Part shown: piece after piece, positions 8,092 to 16,772 of the stretch | Layout: each line of letters begins with the position of its first letter | How positions within the stretch are numbered: position 1 is the first letter of the stretch | Assembly: GCA_900754525.1 (NCBI GenBank) | Contig: CAAEDE010000029.1 | Coordinates: 7,188 to 71,187 of the forward strand | Reading direction: 5' to 3' | Length of the DNA: 64,000 nt | DNA from: an uncultured Collinsella sp. | Lineage (GTDB): Bacteria; Actinomycetota; Coriobacteriia; Coriobacteriales; Coriobacteriaceae | Notes under the pieces: model-generated | The model's input: only the letters and a program-made list of their open reading frames with translations | Told to the model about the DNA's origin: nothing | Database searches by the model: none | Position numbers and translations under genes: made by a program

Positions 8092-8886
8092 CTAGTCTAG
8101 GCGCTGGCCATCGGCGCGCACGCGCTCGGTGCCGCGGCCACTGATCTGGCGGATAACCTCGCCGGCGATCATCTGACCCATGATGGGCGGCATAAAACTG
8201 GCGGTTCCGAGCTCGGTGCGCTCGTGGATGTTGGAAGGGTCGCGGGGCTGTGTCTTAACCGATTCCTCGCAGCTAAACAGTACGTGTAGGCTCTTGATTC
8301 CGCGCTTCTTGCATTCTTTGCGCATAATGCGGCTCATGGGGTCACGTACCGTATCGAAGATGTCGGCAAAGCGGAGGCACTCGGGATGGAGCTTGTTGGC
8401 CCCGCCCATGGAGCTAACCAAACGAATGTCGTGGTCCTGAGCATATTTGGCAATGGTGAGTTTGGCCGAGATGGTGTCAATGGCGTCGACGACGTAGTCG
8501 ATCTTGCCCTCCGTCTGCTCCAAAACGCTCGCGAAGAAATCATCGATGTTGTCGCTCAGCAGGTATTCGGTGCGTTTGATGACGGTAGCGGTAGGGTTGA
8601 TGTCGTGAATCATAGCCTCCATGACGTCGACTTTGCGCTTTCCGATGGTGCTGTGAAAGGCGATGGCCTGACGGTTGATATTGCTGGGCGCGATGACGTC
8701 CTTATCCAGAATGACGAAATGTCCGATGCCGCCGCGGGCGAGTGCCTCGCAGCAATTGGAGCCCACACCTCCGCAGCCGAGCACCAGCACCGTGGCACCG
8801 GCGAGCTTATCGAGTGCCTCGCGGCCCATGATGATTTCGAGCTTGGTGTCGCGTGTCTCGACGAGAGCGGTAGCGGTTTCGGTCAT
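8092..8886 (-). CDS. tcdA: tRNA threonylcarbamoyladenosine dehydratase (TcdA, YgdL/CsdL type)
   Basis: 264 residues of the E1-like ThiF/MoeB superfamily. The ATP-binding VLVLGCGGVGSNCCEALARGG lies near residues 32-50; NINRQAIAF, VVDAIDT and the C-terminal LGTASFMPPIMGQMIAGEVI are typical of TcdA. The enzyme forms the cyclic derivative of t6A37 on tRNA using ATP. Start: ATG 8886 is six bases from GGAGG, whereas ATG 8892 abuts it. It is the first gene of a small operon with TatD. Confidence 0.85.
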   Translation of the reverse strand: MTETATALVETRDTKLEIIMGREALDKLAGATVLVLGCGGVGSNCCEALARGGIGHFVILDKDVIAPSNINRQAIAFHSTIGKRKVDVMEAMIHDINPTATVIKRTEYLLSDNIDDFFASVLEQTEGKIDYVVDAIDTISAKLTIAKYAQDHDIRLVSSMGGANKLHPECLRFADIFDTVRDPMSRIMRKECKKRGIKSLHVLFSCEESVKTQPRDPSNIHERTELGTASFMPPIMGQMIAGEVIRQISGRGTERVRADGQRLD

Positions 8887-9001
8887 AGACATCCTCCGAT
8901 GGGGAAGCGAATCGTGTTTTAGCTATCGCCATTATAGGTAATCGCCCACAGGTTGCGATGGCGTTTGGTTTGATGTGGTTTGAGGCATTGCGATTAGATA
9001 G

Positions 9002-9031
9002 TTAGACAAACATCTAAATATCGAGTATAGT
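9002..9031 (+). promoter_or_regulatory. Promoter with SdpR-type operator
   Basis: The palindrome TTAGACAAACATCTAA (9002-9017) overlaps a candidate -35 (TTAGAC, 9002-9007). A -10 TATAGT follows at 9026-9031 after 18 bp. An ArsR/SdpR repressor gene starts at 9066, so autorepression is likely. Confidence 0.65.
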
Positions 9032-9065
9032 GTGCGCGTCGAGCGAAATACTGAGAGGAGGTCCT

Positions 9066-9344
9066 ATGCCGGGAGAGGGTTTTAAAGCGCTGGCCGATCC
9101 TACGCGGCGGCGCATTTTGGAACTGCTGCGCGAGGGCAATTGTACGGCCGGGGAGCTTGCCGAGCATTTTGACATCAGCAAGCCATCATTGAGCCATCAC
9201 TTGGCGACGCTCAAAAACGCCGGATTGGTGACCGACGAACGTCATGGCCAAAACATCGTATACAGCTTAAACACCACCGTCATGCAGGATTTAATTGGCT
9301 GGTTTATGGGCTTTACAAACACTGAAGGTGATAAGAATGAATAA
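9066..9344 (+). CDS. ArsR-family autorepressor (SdpR-like)
   Basis: 92 residues, a minimal winged helix: FKALADPTRRRILELLREGNCTAGEL, then the recognition helix region SKPSLSHHLATLKNAGLVTDERHGQNIVYSLN. No metal-binding Cys cluster is visible, as expected for SdpR rather than ArsR/SmtB sensors. The ATG at 9066 follows GAGAGGAGGTCCT. It overlaps the next gene by 8 nt, the SdpR-SdpI arrangement, and has a palindromic operator at 9002. Confidence 0.85.
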   Translation: MPGEGFKALADPTRRRILELLREGNCTAGELAEHFDISKPSLSHHLATLKNAGLVTDERHGQNIVYSLNTTVMQDLIGWFMGFTNTEGDKNE

Positions 9345-10041
9345 CGAAAACAAGGGCATTCACCCCACGGGGGTATCGTCGCGCGTGTGGATTGCGCTGG
9401 TCGCTCTGTGCGTCGCCAATGTCGTAGCGCACCTCATGGTGATGCCGAGCTTGCCTACGCAGATTCCCACGCACTGGGGCGCGAACGGCGCCGTCGACGG
9501 TTGGGGTCCTAGCTGGATGGCCTCCGCGCTCGGCGTGCTGCCTCTGGCGCTTCTCGCAATGTTCTGCATGGTGCCGCGCATCGACCCCAAAGGTGAGGCA
9601 TATCGAACCTCGGGCAAGTTCTACCAGGGCTTCGTAATCGCCTTCACCTTGTTCATGTGCGCCATAAGCTGGCTGGGAGAGCTTACGGTCTGGGGCGTGG
9701 TGCCGGCGGTCGGTTCGGTTAACGTGCTGATTTCCGGTGTTGTCGGTTTGCTGTTCATCGGCGTAGGCAACTACTTGCCGCGTGTGAAGCAGAACTATAC
9801 GCTCGGTATCAAGACACCCTGGGCGCTTGCCGATCCCGAGAACTGGCGCCGTACGCAGCGTTTTGGCGGCGCCTGCTTTATGGTGCTGGGTATTGGCCTG
9901 ATTGTGATGGGCGTGGCAGGCAGCGTGCTTTCGAGTGAAGTCGTCGCCGCGGTGATTGCGGCTCTGGCGTTTGGTTCGGTTGGAGCCGTCTACGTCTACT
10001 CGTATCTGTTGTGGCGCAAATCGCAGCGAGCCGCTCGTTAA
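9337..10041 (+). CDS. SdpI-family membrane protein
   Basis: 234 residues with about six hydrophobic segments. The DUF1648 signature LPTQIPTHWGANGAVDGWG lies near 42-60 and the SdpI motif YTLGIKTPWALADPENWRRTQRFGG near 150-175. In Bacillus SdpI is the immunity protein for the SdpC toxin and sequesters SdpR at the membrane. No SdpC-like gene is visible here, so this is an orphan immunity/signalling pair, probably responding to an external peptide. Confidence 0.8.
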   Translation: MNNENKGIHPTGVSSRVWIALVALCVANVVAHLMVMPSLPTQIPTHWGANGAVDGWGPSWMASALGVLPLALLAMFCMVPRIDPKGEAYRTSGKFYQGFVIAFTLFMCAISWLGELTVWGVVPAVGSVNVLISGVVGLLFIGVGNYLPRVKQNYTLGIKTPWALADPENWRRTQRFGGACFMVLGIGLIVMGVAGSVLSSEVVAAVIAALAFGSVGAVYVYSYLLWRKSQRAAR

Positions 10042-10114
10042 GGTTGCGGAAAACTAGCGTACGCAGTTCATAGTATGTTCCGGGGGACTTTTCCCAGGTA
10101 GTATTAGGGGGTGT

Positions 10115-10134
10115 GGGCAACCATGCCCCTTTTT
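10115..10134 (+). terminator. Terminator after the SdpI gene
   Basis: GGGCA (10115-10119) and TGCCC (10124-10128) form a short stem followed by CTTTTT. The stem is only five base pairs, so strength is uncertain. Confidence 0.45.
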
Positions 10135-10225
10135 CGTTACGTTTCAGAGCTGGTTTTTTCATTTCGTTTCCACTAAAGCGAAACAAGAATAGGGAAACAA
10201 CAGGTAGAAAGGATAAAACAGACAA

Positions 10226-11905
10226 ATGGCGGAGTTTATCTACCAGATGTATCAGGCTCGCAAGGCCCATGGCGACAAGGTGATCCTTGACGATGTGACC
10301 CTGAGCTTCTACCCCGGTGCCAAGATCGGCGTCGTGGGCCCCAACGGTATGGGCAAGTCGACCCTGCTCAAGATCATGGCCGGCATCGAGGAGGTCTCCA
10401 ACGGCGATGCCAGGCTTACCCCCGGCTACACCGTGGGCATCCTGCAGCAGGAGCCGCCGCTCGACGACGACAAGACCGTCATCGAGAACGTGCGCATGGC
10501 ATTTGGCGACATGATCGCCAAGGTCGATCGCTTCAATAAGATTGGCGAGGAGATGTGCGACCCGGATTGCGACATGGACGCCCTCATGGCCGAGATGGGC
10601 AAGCTCCAGGACGAGATCGACGCCGCCGATGGCTGGGATATCGATTCCAAGCTCGGCCAGGCCATGGACGCCCTGCAGCTGCCCGATTCCGACATGCCGG
10701 TCAACGTGCTTTCCGGCGGCGAGCGCCGTCGCGTGGCCCTGTGCAAGCTGCTGCTCGAGGCTCCCGACCTGCTGTTGCTCGACGAGCCCACGAACCACCT
10801 GGACGCCGAGTCGATCCTGTGGCTCGAGCACTTCCTGCATAACTACCAGGGTGCAGTGCTGGCCGTCACGCACGACCGCTACTTCTTGGATAACGTTGCC
10901 GAGTGGATCTGCGAGGTCGACCGCGGTCACCTCTATCCCTACAAGGGCAACTACTCCACGTATCTGGAGACCAAGGCCGCCCGTATCGAGGCGCAGGGCA
11001 ACCGCGACGCCAAGCTCGCCAAGCGCATGGAGGCCGAGCTCGAGTGGGTACGCAGCTCGCCCAAGGCTCGCCAGGCCAAGAACAAGGCCCGTCTGGCTCG
11101 CTATGAGGAGATGGAGGCCGAGGCGCGCGCAAGCCAGAAGCTCGACTGGACTGACATTCGCATCCCTGTGGGTCCGCGTCTGGGCAACAAGGTGCTTGAG
11201 GCTCATCACCTGCACAAGGAGTTTGACGGTCGCGTGCTCATCGACGACCTATCATTCACCCTGCCGCGCAACGGCATCGTGGGCGTCATCGGCCCCAACG
11301 GTGTCGGTAAGACCACACTGTTCAAGACGATTGTGGGTCTGGAGCCGCTGACTTCGGGCGAGCTCGAGGTGGGCGAGACCGTCAAGATTTCTTACGTCGA
11401 TCAGAACCGCTCTGGCATCGACCCCGATAAGAACCTGTGGGAGGTCGTCTCGGATGGCCTGGACCACATGATGGTCGGCGAGACTGAGGTTCCGAGCCGC
11501 GCTTATGTGGCGAGCTTTGGCTTTAAGGGCCAGGACCAGCAGAAGCGCGCCGGCGTACTCTCCGGTGGCGAGCGCAACCGTCTGAACCTGGCGCTTACGC
11601 TCAAGCAGGGCGGCAACCTGCTGCTCCTCGACGAGCCCACGAACGACCTCGACGTCGAGACGCTGTCCTCGCTCGAGGCGGCGCTGCTCGAGTTCCCGGG
11701 CTGCTCGGTGGTTATTAGCCACGACCGTATGTTCCTGGACCGCGTTGCCACGCACATCCTGGCGTGGGAAGGCACCGACGAGAACCCGGGCAACTGGTAT
11801 TGGTTTGAGGGCAACTTTGAGGCCTATCAGGCCAACCGTATCGAGCGCCTTGGTGAGGACGCAGCCCAGCCGCATCGTATTCACCGCAAGCTGACGCGTG
11901 ACTAA
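10226..11905 (+). CDS. ettA: ABC-F translational throttle protein EttA
   Basis: 559 residues with two ABC domains and no membrane segments. The first Walker A is GPNGMGKST (38-46) with signature LSGGERRRV near 161; the second Walker A is GPNGVGKTT near 356 with LSGGERNRL near 447. The linker between the domains is rich in charged helices. Length and the N-terminal FIYQMYQARKAHGDKVILDDV match EttA, which binds the ribosomal E site and gates the first peptide bond according to ADP/ATP. Monocistronic between terminators; a conserved palindrome and family A element follow the stop. Confidence 0.93.
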   Translation: MAEFIYQMYQARKAHGDKVILDDVTLSFYPGAKIGVVGPNGMGKSTLLKIMAGIEEVSNGDARLTPGYTVGILQQEPPLDDDKTVIENVRMAFGDMIAKVDRFNKIGEEMCDPDCDMDALMAEMGKLQDEIDAADGWDIDSKLGQAMDALQLPDSDMPVNVLSGGERRRVALCKLLLEAPDLLLLDEPTNHLDAESILWLEHFLHNYQGAVLAVTHDRYFLDNVAEWICEVDRGHLYPYKGNYSTYLETKAARIEAQGNRDAKLAKRMEAELEWVRSSPKARQAKNKARLARYEEMEAEARASQKLDWTDIRIPVGPRLGNKVLEAHHLHKEFDGRVLIDDLSFTLPRNGIVGVIGPNGVGKTTLFKTIVGLEPLTSGELEVGETVKISYVDQNRSGIDPDKNLWEVVSDGLDHMMVGETEVPSRAYVASFGFKGQDQQKRAGVLSGGERNRLNLALTLKQGGNLLLLDEPTNDLDVETLSSLEAALLEFPGCSVVISHDRMFLDRVATHILAWEGTDENPGNWYWFEGNFEAYQANRIERLGEDAAQPHRIHRKLTRD

Positions 11906-11908
11906 TTT

Positions 11909-11936
11909 GTTACGCGGTTTTACCAAACCGCGTAAC
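11909..11936 (+). repeat. 12-bp palindrome, copy 1 (post-stop hairpin)
   Basis: GTTACGCGGTTT, loop TACC, AAACCGCGTAAC. It lies 3 nt after the ettA stop. A second copy with identical arms lies just after the dapH stop (22510-22537, sense on the minus strand). In both, the sequence continues with TCGACGCTGC after a few bases and then a family A element, so the three parts form one composite unit. Confidence 0.75.
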
Positions 11937-11952
11937 TGCTCGACGCTGCGCA

Positions 11953-12046
11953 GGCCGCAAGCACCCCATCTTGCCGTTCAAGCCGTCGCTCGCGTACCGA
12001 AGTACGCGTCGCTCCTCTTTCACGGCAACCTGGGGCACTTGCGGCC
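11953..12046 (+). repeat. Family A two-helix palindromic element, copy A1
   Basis: The outer arms start GGCCGCAAG and end CTTGCGGCC; a middle helix TTGCCGT pairs with ACGGCAA; the tip hairpin is CGCGTAC-CGAA-GTACGCG. Between middle and tip helices lie the conserved loop strands GTTCAAGCCGTCGCT and TCGCTCCTCTTTCAC. It is downstream of ettA in sense. Compare A2 (39259-39357) and A3 (22398-22495). Confidence 0.8.
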
Positions 12047-12079
12047 CGCTCGCTGTTGGTTACGCAACATCAACAAATA

Positions 12080-12115
12080 AAACGGCTCAAATCCTGATTT
12101 GGATTTGAGCCGTTT
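12080..12115. terminator. Bidirectional terminator between convergent genes
   Basis: AAACGGCTCAAATCC (12080-12094) and GGATTTGAGCCGTTT (12101-12115) form a perfect 15-bp stem with a six-base loop and A/T tails on both sides. It serves the convergent ettA (+) and hypothetical gene (-). Confidence 0.85.
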
Positions 12116-12119
12116 GTCG

Positions 12120-13427
12120 TTACTGCTCGGGTTCTTCGACTTTATCGATGGCCCAGGTGGCTCCGAGGCCACCGGTGGTGTTGCGGCGAATGCGCACGGT
12201 GACTTCGTGGCGCTCGCCGGCCTGCGTATAGTGCAGGGGAAAGCTTGCGCGGTTTCGCGCGGCCTCGATGGTGCCGCGCTCGCGGGCGATCCGGTAGTAC
12301 TCGCCGATGATGCCGAGCGTGTCGGCGCCGTAGGGGAGATAGGTCGACAGCTGGTGTAGCAACGGGCCGGGGCAGAAGACCTCGGTTGCGAAATCGATGG
12401 GGAAGTCCTCGGGGATGGTCGGTGCTGCGGGTGCGGGGGCCGGTGCTGCAGCGGGGGCCGGAGACGGTGCCGGTGCGGGAATTTGGTCGCAAGCAGCGGC
12501 GGGCACGGATTCGATGACGGGTGCGGGCTCCTGCGTCGAATCCGGCTTGATCGCGGAATCTGCGGGCTTCACGGTGACGGGCGCGTCTGCGGCTGCAGTT
12601 TCAATCTCAACCTGCGTTGCGTTCTCGTTCTCGACGCTCGGCTTTACCTCGATGGGCGTGGATGCCATGGTGGTGATGCCGGCGTTGGCGTTCTCGGGGT
12701 CATAGACGACCGTGAGCGAGATAGCGGGCTGCGGCGTCTCGGGCTCCGGCGTCGACTCGGAAGCGTCTTGATCGTCGGGCTCGTCGGACTGATCGTCTTC
12801 GGCCTCGTTGCCAAAGACATCGCTGTTTTGGAACGCAGGCGTCTCGGTTTGGTCAGCAGCTTCTTCGGTTGTCGACTTGGGAGCCTCGTTGAGCTCCACA
12901 GTGGCTTCCTGCTTGGATATGACTTTGGGATCGGTCATGGCGGCGATTTCGGTTTCGGCTTCTGCCGTTACCTCAATAGCGACTTCGATCTCTGTCTCGG
13001 GCTCGGATTCCGGCACGGCTTCAACCATGGCTTCGGGCTTGGGACGCTTAACGTGCTTGGGACGCATGGCCTTGAGGTCCTTCTCACTGCGCTTTTTCTT
13101 TTTGTAGGACTGCTTAGCGCCCTTGGCTGCCTTGGGCTTGTCCTCGCCCTTGGCAAGGGCGGCATCCCAAGCCTTGTTGGCGATGACGGTGGCATACAGG
13201 CGACCGCCCTTAAAGACGGTCAGCTTAATGCAGTCGTCGAGCTCCTCGAGCAGCTCGCGCGTGGACTCGAAGCCCAGGTCATAAGCGGTCATGTCGCCGG
13301 CGGCGAGCGCCTCCTCGACCTGTGTCATAAACGTTTGCTTGCCGCACCCAATCGCGTCGCGCAGCAGGCGATACAGATAGATGTGGTTGCCCAGCGAAAG
13401 CGTGGGCCTAACTATTGTCTTGCTCAT
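12120..13427 (-). CDS. Hypothetical protein with long acidic/proline-rich linker
   Basis: 435 residues; I do not recognise the family. An N-terminal folded region of about 95 residues (MSKTIVRPTLSLGNHIYLYRL to ATVIANKAWDAAL) is followed by a Lys-rich stretch (about 105-140), a long Glu/Thr/Ala-rich low-complexity segment (140-330), an Ala-Pro repeat (about 330-345) and a compact C-terminal domain (350-435) ending in a predicted beta-rich region. No signal peptide or membrane segment. Start: ATG 13427 after GAGGAGATTTGCC. The layout suggests two small domains on a flexible tether, possibly nucleic-acid associated, but the function is unknown. Confidence 0.6.
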   Translation of the reverse strand: MSKTIVRPTLSLGNHIYLYRLLRDAIGCGKQTFMTQVEEALAAGDMTAYDLGFESTRELLEELDDCIKLTVFKGGRLYATVIANKAWDAALAKGEDKPKAAKGAKQSYKKKKRSEKDLKAMRPKHVKRPKPEAMVEAVPESEPETEIEVAIEVTAEAETEIAAMTDPKVISKQEATVELNEAPKSTTEEAADQTETPAFQNSDVFGNEAEDDQSDEPDDQDASESTPEPETPQPAISLTVVYDPENANAGITTMASTPIEVKPSVENENATQVEIETAAADAPVTVKPADSAIKPDSTQEPAPVIESVPAAACDQIPAPAPSPAPAAAPAPAPAAPTIPEDFPIDFATEVFCPGPLLHQLSTYLPYGADTLGIIGEYYRIARERGTIEAARNRASFPLHYTQAGERHEVTVRIRRNTTGGLGATWAIDKVEEPEQ

Positions 13428-13499
13428 GGCAAATCTCCTCTTTACACATGTAAAGCATCTTACCATCGCATGGCGTTCGCCATGGCGGCGCCCAAAGCA

Positions 13500-13533
13500 A
13501 ACGGGCGCGAACCGCTTTCGATTCGCGCCCGTT
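13500..13533 (-). terminator. Terminator of the 13568-14521 gene
   Basis: AACGGGCGCGAA (13500-13511) and TTCGCGCCCGTT (13522-13533) form a perfect 12-bp stem. Read on the minus strand it is followed by TGCTTTG, a weak U tract. It lies just after the minus-strand gene's stop. Confidence 0.65.
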
Positions 13534-13567
13534 GTACAGGTCGGTTATCTATGAGAGACAAATGTGC

Positions 13568-14521
13568 TTAGTTGCCCGATGCCGTGCCTTGGCTCGAGTT
13601 GTCAGATGCCGTGCCGGACGCGGTTCCGCTCGAGCTGTTGGTGTTGCTACTGTCTGCTGAGCCCGTTCCCGACGTGGTGTCGCTCGTCTGGCCGCCCGTG
13701 CTCGGCTGCGAACCGTCAGTCGTTTGGCTTGAGTCGGTCGTGCCGGACGGCGTGCCACTGTTGGCCGTAGAGGAATCGGTGCCTTGCGATTGGTTTTGGG
13801 TGTTCGAGGACGAATCGGCAGAGGTGGAACTGTCTTGCGTGCCGTCCGCCTGTGTCTGCTGATCTTGCGACTGGGTGTTGCCATTTGCATCGCTCTCGGT
13901 CGTGCGCGACGAAAGGATTGGCTCGGGGCGCTCGCCCAGACCCTCGCCGGCAGTGGTGATAAGGATGGCGCCAGCGCAGGCGATGACCGCGACGATGGCG
14001 ATGGCGATCGAGAAGACGATGACCTTCTTTTGCGTCTGGCTGCGCTCTGCCGCCGCCTTGGCGCGCAGGCTGTTGGGGGCGACGCGCGCCGTGGTCGCGC
14101 GTCCCGCAACCTGGCGCATCTCCTGCGTGGTCGCGGCGCCACCTAGGTGCTCCTCGACATCGGGCTCAACGGGCTCGTAGGCGCCGGCAGGGTAGTCGAC
14201 AGCGGCATGCGTGCCCTTGATTGCTTCGGCGCTGGCAGAGATAAAGTGGCGGTAGACCTGCGAGGACACAACGGTGATGACCGAGCTCACGGCGGCACCA
14301 ATTACTGAACCAGCGATACCAATCTTGGAGGCAAGCGCGACGCTCGTGGCAGCAGCTGCGGCGCCGGCGATGATCTGGGGAATGGAAATGTCATCGAACA
14401 GGCCCTTTTTGGGCGCGATGGCCATGGTCTGTCCGATGGAATGGTTCTCGTGCACGCCGTTGTTGAGCGATGCCGGCGTCATGACGCGCGTGCGCGGCGC
14501 GTCGGTGTACTTGGTTGTCAT
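13568..14521 (-). CDS. Hypothetical membrane protein with Ser/Thr/Asn-rich tail
   Basis: 317 residues; family not recognised. A glycine/alanine-rich hydrophobic region lies near residues 42-80 (IPQIIAGAAAAATSVALASK onwards) and a clear transmembrane segment VIVFSIAIAIVAVIACAGAI near 165-185. After it come about 120 residues made almost only of Ser, Thr, Gly, Asn, Gln and Asp, as in extracellular stalks. Start: ATG 14521 after GGGAGGACCCCGT; the in-frame region upstream has no ribosome site. It is divergent from nadE. Confidence 0.6.
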   Translation of the reverse strand: MTTKYTDAPRTRVMTPASLNNGVHENHSIGQTMAIAPKKGLFDDISIPQIIAGAAAAATSVALASKIGIAGSVIGAAVSSVITVVSSQVYRHFISASAEAIKGTHAAVDYPAGAYEPVEPDVEEHLGGAATTQEMRQVAGRATTARVAPNSLRAKAAAERSQTQKKVIVFSIAIAIVAVIACAGAILITTAGEGLGERPEPILSSRTTESDANGNTQSQDQQTQADGTQDSSTSADSSSNTQNQSQGTDSSTANSGTPSGTTDSSQTTDGSQPSTGGQTSDTTSGTGSADSSNTNSSSGTASGTASDNSSQGTASGN

Positions 14522-14724
14522 ACGGGGTCCTCCCGGTGTAAATCTGCTTCGTTTCGTGTAGCCATCAGGGTACCCACCAGATGTGAATCGTACGTGACAT
14601 TTAACAGATACCATCAACTCATCAATTGCTCACCAAGTTGGTGGGATGCGGTTCCACTCGGCGGTTGAACTACAATAGGACTTGCTAATTGTTGTGAATG
14701 GCGTCTACGCACGGGAGCATTCTT

Positions 14725-16704
14725 ATGAATCTTCACCTTTCTCAGTCTGATGGCTTTTTGCGTGTGGCGGCGGCCTCGCCGCGGATTCGCGTGGCCGATG
14801 TCGAGGGCAATGCCGAGGTTGCGCTGGCGGCTGTTCGCGAGGCTACCGAGCGCGGCGTTCGCGCGCTGGTGCTGCCCGAGCTTAACCTGACCGGCTATAC
14901 CGCGGCCGACCTGTTCCATAACCGCACGCTGCTGCATGCCTGCGAAGCAGCGCTGGTGCACATACTCGATGAAACCCGTGAGCTGCCGATCGTCTTTACC
15001 GTTGGCTTGCCCGTTGCGGTGGCTGAAAACATCTACAACTGCGCGGCCGTGTGCTGTGCGGGCGAGCTTTTGGGCCTCACGGCCAAGAAGTATCTGCCCA
15101 ACTATGGCGAGTTCTATGAGCGTCGCTGGTTTGCTCCGGCGCCTGCGGATCCCGTGTGGGTTGAATTTGCCGGTCGGGGTCCGGTTCCGCTGGGCTCGGG
15201 GCTTATCTACCGTTGCTGTGATGAGGGTGCCGAGGATATGGTGCTGGGCGTTGAGGTCTGTGAGGACCTGTGGGTGCCGGCGCCGCCTTCGACCGAGATG
15301 GCGCTTGCCGGTGCGACGGTGATTCTCAACCCGTCGGCTTCGGACGAAATCATCGGTAAGGCAGACTATCGCCGCAGCCTCATCTCTAACCAGAGCGCAC
15401 GCCTGTACTGCGCCTATGCCTATGCGGACGCGAGCGAGGGCGAGTCCACGACCGACATGGTCTTTGCAGGCGAGAACCTCGTCTACGAAAACGGTTCGAA
15501 GCTCGCCGCGACCAAACTGCTTACCTGCGATATGGCCGTCGCCGATGTCGATCTTGACCGTCTGGTTGCCGAGCGCCGTCGCTCGACGACGTGGACGCGC
15601 GCGGACGATGCGCCGGAGGCCACGACCGTTGAGTTTTCGTTTGAGGGCGTGCTGGCCGAAGAACCTGTCCTGCGCGATGCCTGCGATATCGACCGCGTTT
15701 TCCCGCGCGCGCCCTTTGTGCCGGCCGACCACGGCGACTTGGCTGAGCGCTGCGAGACGATCCTCGATCTGCAGACTGCGGGCCTCAAGACCCGCCTTGC
15801 CCACACGGGTACCAAGGCTGCGGTTATCGGCCTTTCGGGCGGCTTGGACTCCACGCTAGCGCTGCTTGTGACCGTGCGTGCCTTCGATGCACTGGGGCTG
15901 CCGCGCACTGGTATCACAGCCGTGTCCATGCCCGGCTTCGGCACGACTCATCGCACCAAGTCGAATGCCGAGTCGCTCGCTCGCGACCTAGGTGTGAGCT
16001 TCCGCGAGGTTTCGATCCACGCGGCTGTGGAGCAGCACTTCAAGGACATTGAGCATGATCCGGCCGTGCAGGACGTGACCTACGAGAACAGCCAGGCGCG
16101 CGAGCGTACGCAGATTCTGATGGATCTGGCCAACCAGGCTGGCGGTTTTGTCATTGGCACGGGCGACCTGTCGGAGCTGGCGCTCGGCTGGGCTACCTAT
16201 AACGGCGACCACATGAGCATGTACGCCGTCAACGCGAGCGTGCCCAAGACGCTTGTGCGCCATCTGGTACGCTATGCCGCCGATGTCTTTGGCGGGCGCA
16301 TTGCCGAGGTCTTGCTCGATATCCTCGATACGCCGGTGTCCCCCGAGCTTCTGCCGCCCACAGGCGACGGCGAGATTGCGCAGAAGACCGAGGATTTGGT
16401 GGGCCCGTACGAGCTGCACGACTACTTCCTCTACTACCTGCTGCGTTTTGGCTTTGAGCCGGGCAAGATCTACCGCATGGCGCTCAAGAGCTTCGAGGGC
16501 GTCTACGACGCCAAGACCGTCCACACGTGGCTACGTACGTTCTACCGTCGCTTCTTTGCCCAGCAGTTTAAGCGCAGCTGCCTGCCCGATGGTCCCAAGG
16601 TGGGCTCGGTGACGCTCAGCCCGCGCGGCGATTGGCGTATGCCGAGTGACGCTAGCTCGCGTCTGTGGCTTGCGCAGATCGACGCGCTCAATCCAGTTGA
16701 CTAA
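14725..16704 (+). CDS. nadE: Glutamine-dependent NAD+ synthetase
   Basis: 659 residues, the usual size of the two-domain enzyme. The N-terminal nitrilase-type amidase has Glu in LPELNLTGY, Lys in AKKYLPNYGEFYE and Cys in GVEVCEDLW; the C-terminal synthetase has the PP-loop GLSGGLDSTLAL near 368-380. It converts deamido-NAD+ to NAD+ with glutamine nitrogen. ATG 14725 follows GGGAG with seven-base spacing; ATG 14698 is possible but lacks a site. A strong terminator follows at 16773. Confidence 0.92.
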   Translation: MNLHLSQSDGFLRVAAASPRIRVADVEGNAEVALAAVREATERGVRALVLPELNLTGYTAADLFHNRTLLHACEAALVHILDETRELPIVFTVGLPVAVAENIYNCAAVCCAGELLGLTAKKYLPNYGEFYERRWFAPAPADPVWVEFAGRGPVPLGSGLIYRCCDEGAEDMVLGVEVCEDLWVPAPPSTEMALAGATVILNPSASDEIIGKADYRRSLISNQSARLYCAYAYADASEGESTTDMVFAGENLVYENGSKLAATKLLTCDMAVADVDLDRLVAERRRSTTWTRADDAPEATTVEFSFEGVLAEEPVLRDACDIDRVFPRAPFVPADHGDLAERCETILDLQTAGLKTRLAHTGTKAAVIGLSGGLDSTLALLVTVRAFDALGLPRTGITAVSMPGFGTTHRTKSNAESLARDLGVSFREVSIHAAVEQHFKDIEHDPAVQDVTYENSQARERTQILMDLANQAGGFVIGTGDLSELALGWATYNGDHMSMYAVNASVPKTLVRHLVRYAADVFGGRIAEVLLDILDTPVSPELLPPTGDGEIAQKTEDLVGPYELHDYFLYYLLRFGFEPGKIYRMALKSFEGVYDAKTVHTWLRTFYRRFFAQQFKRSCLPDGPKVGSVTLSPRGDWRMPSDASSRLWLAQIDALNPVD

Positions 16705-16772
16705 GGTTGGCTAAATTGAACCAATACGGGGGTAGCAAGCGTTACACTTTTGCAATCTGATGGCCCGTATCG

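Noticed and set aside
9048..9062. THI-box-like CTGAGAGG before the SdpR-like gene
   Set aside because: It is simply the ribosome site context GAGAGGAGG; no TPP aptamer helices surround it.
9878..11215. 445-codon open frame antisense to ettA
   Set aside because: Leu/Val/His-rich shadow of the EttA reading frame; the plus-strand protein has all ABC-F motifs.
12483..13571. Glycine/leucine-rich frame on the plus strand opposite the hypothetical gene 12120-13427
   Set aside because: Composition mirrors the acidic/proline repeats of the opposite strand; the minus-strand frame has a good ribosome site and sits behind a terminator pair.
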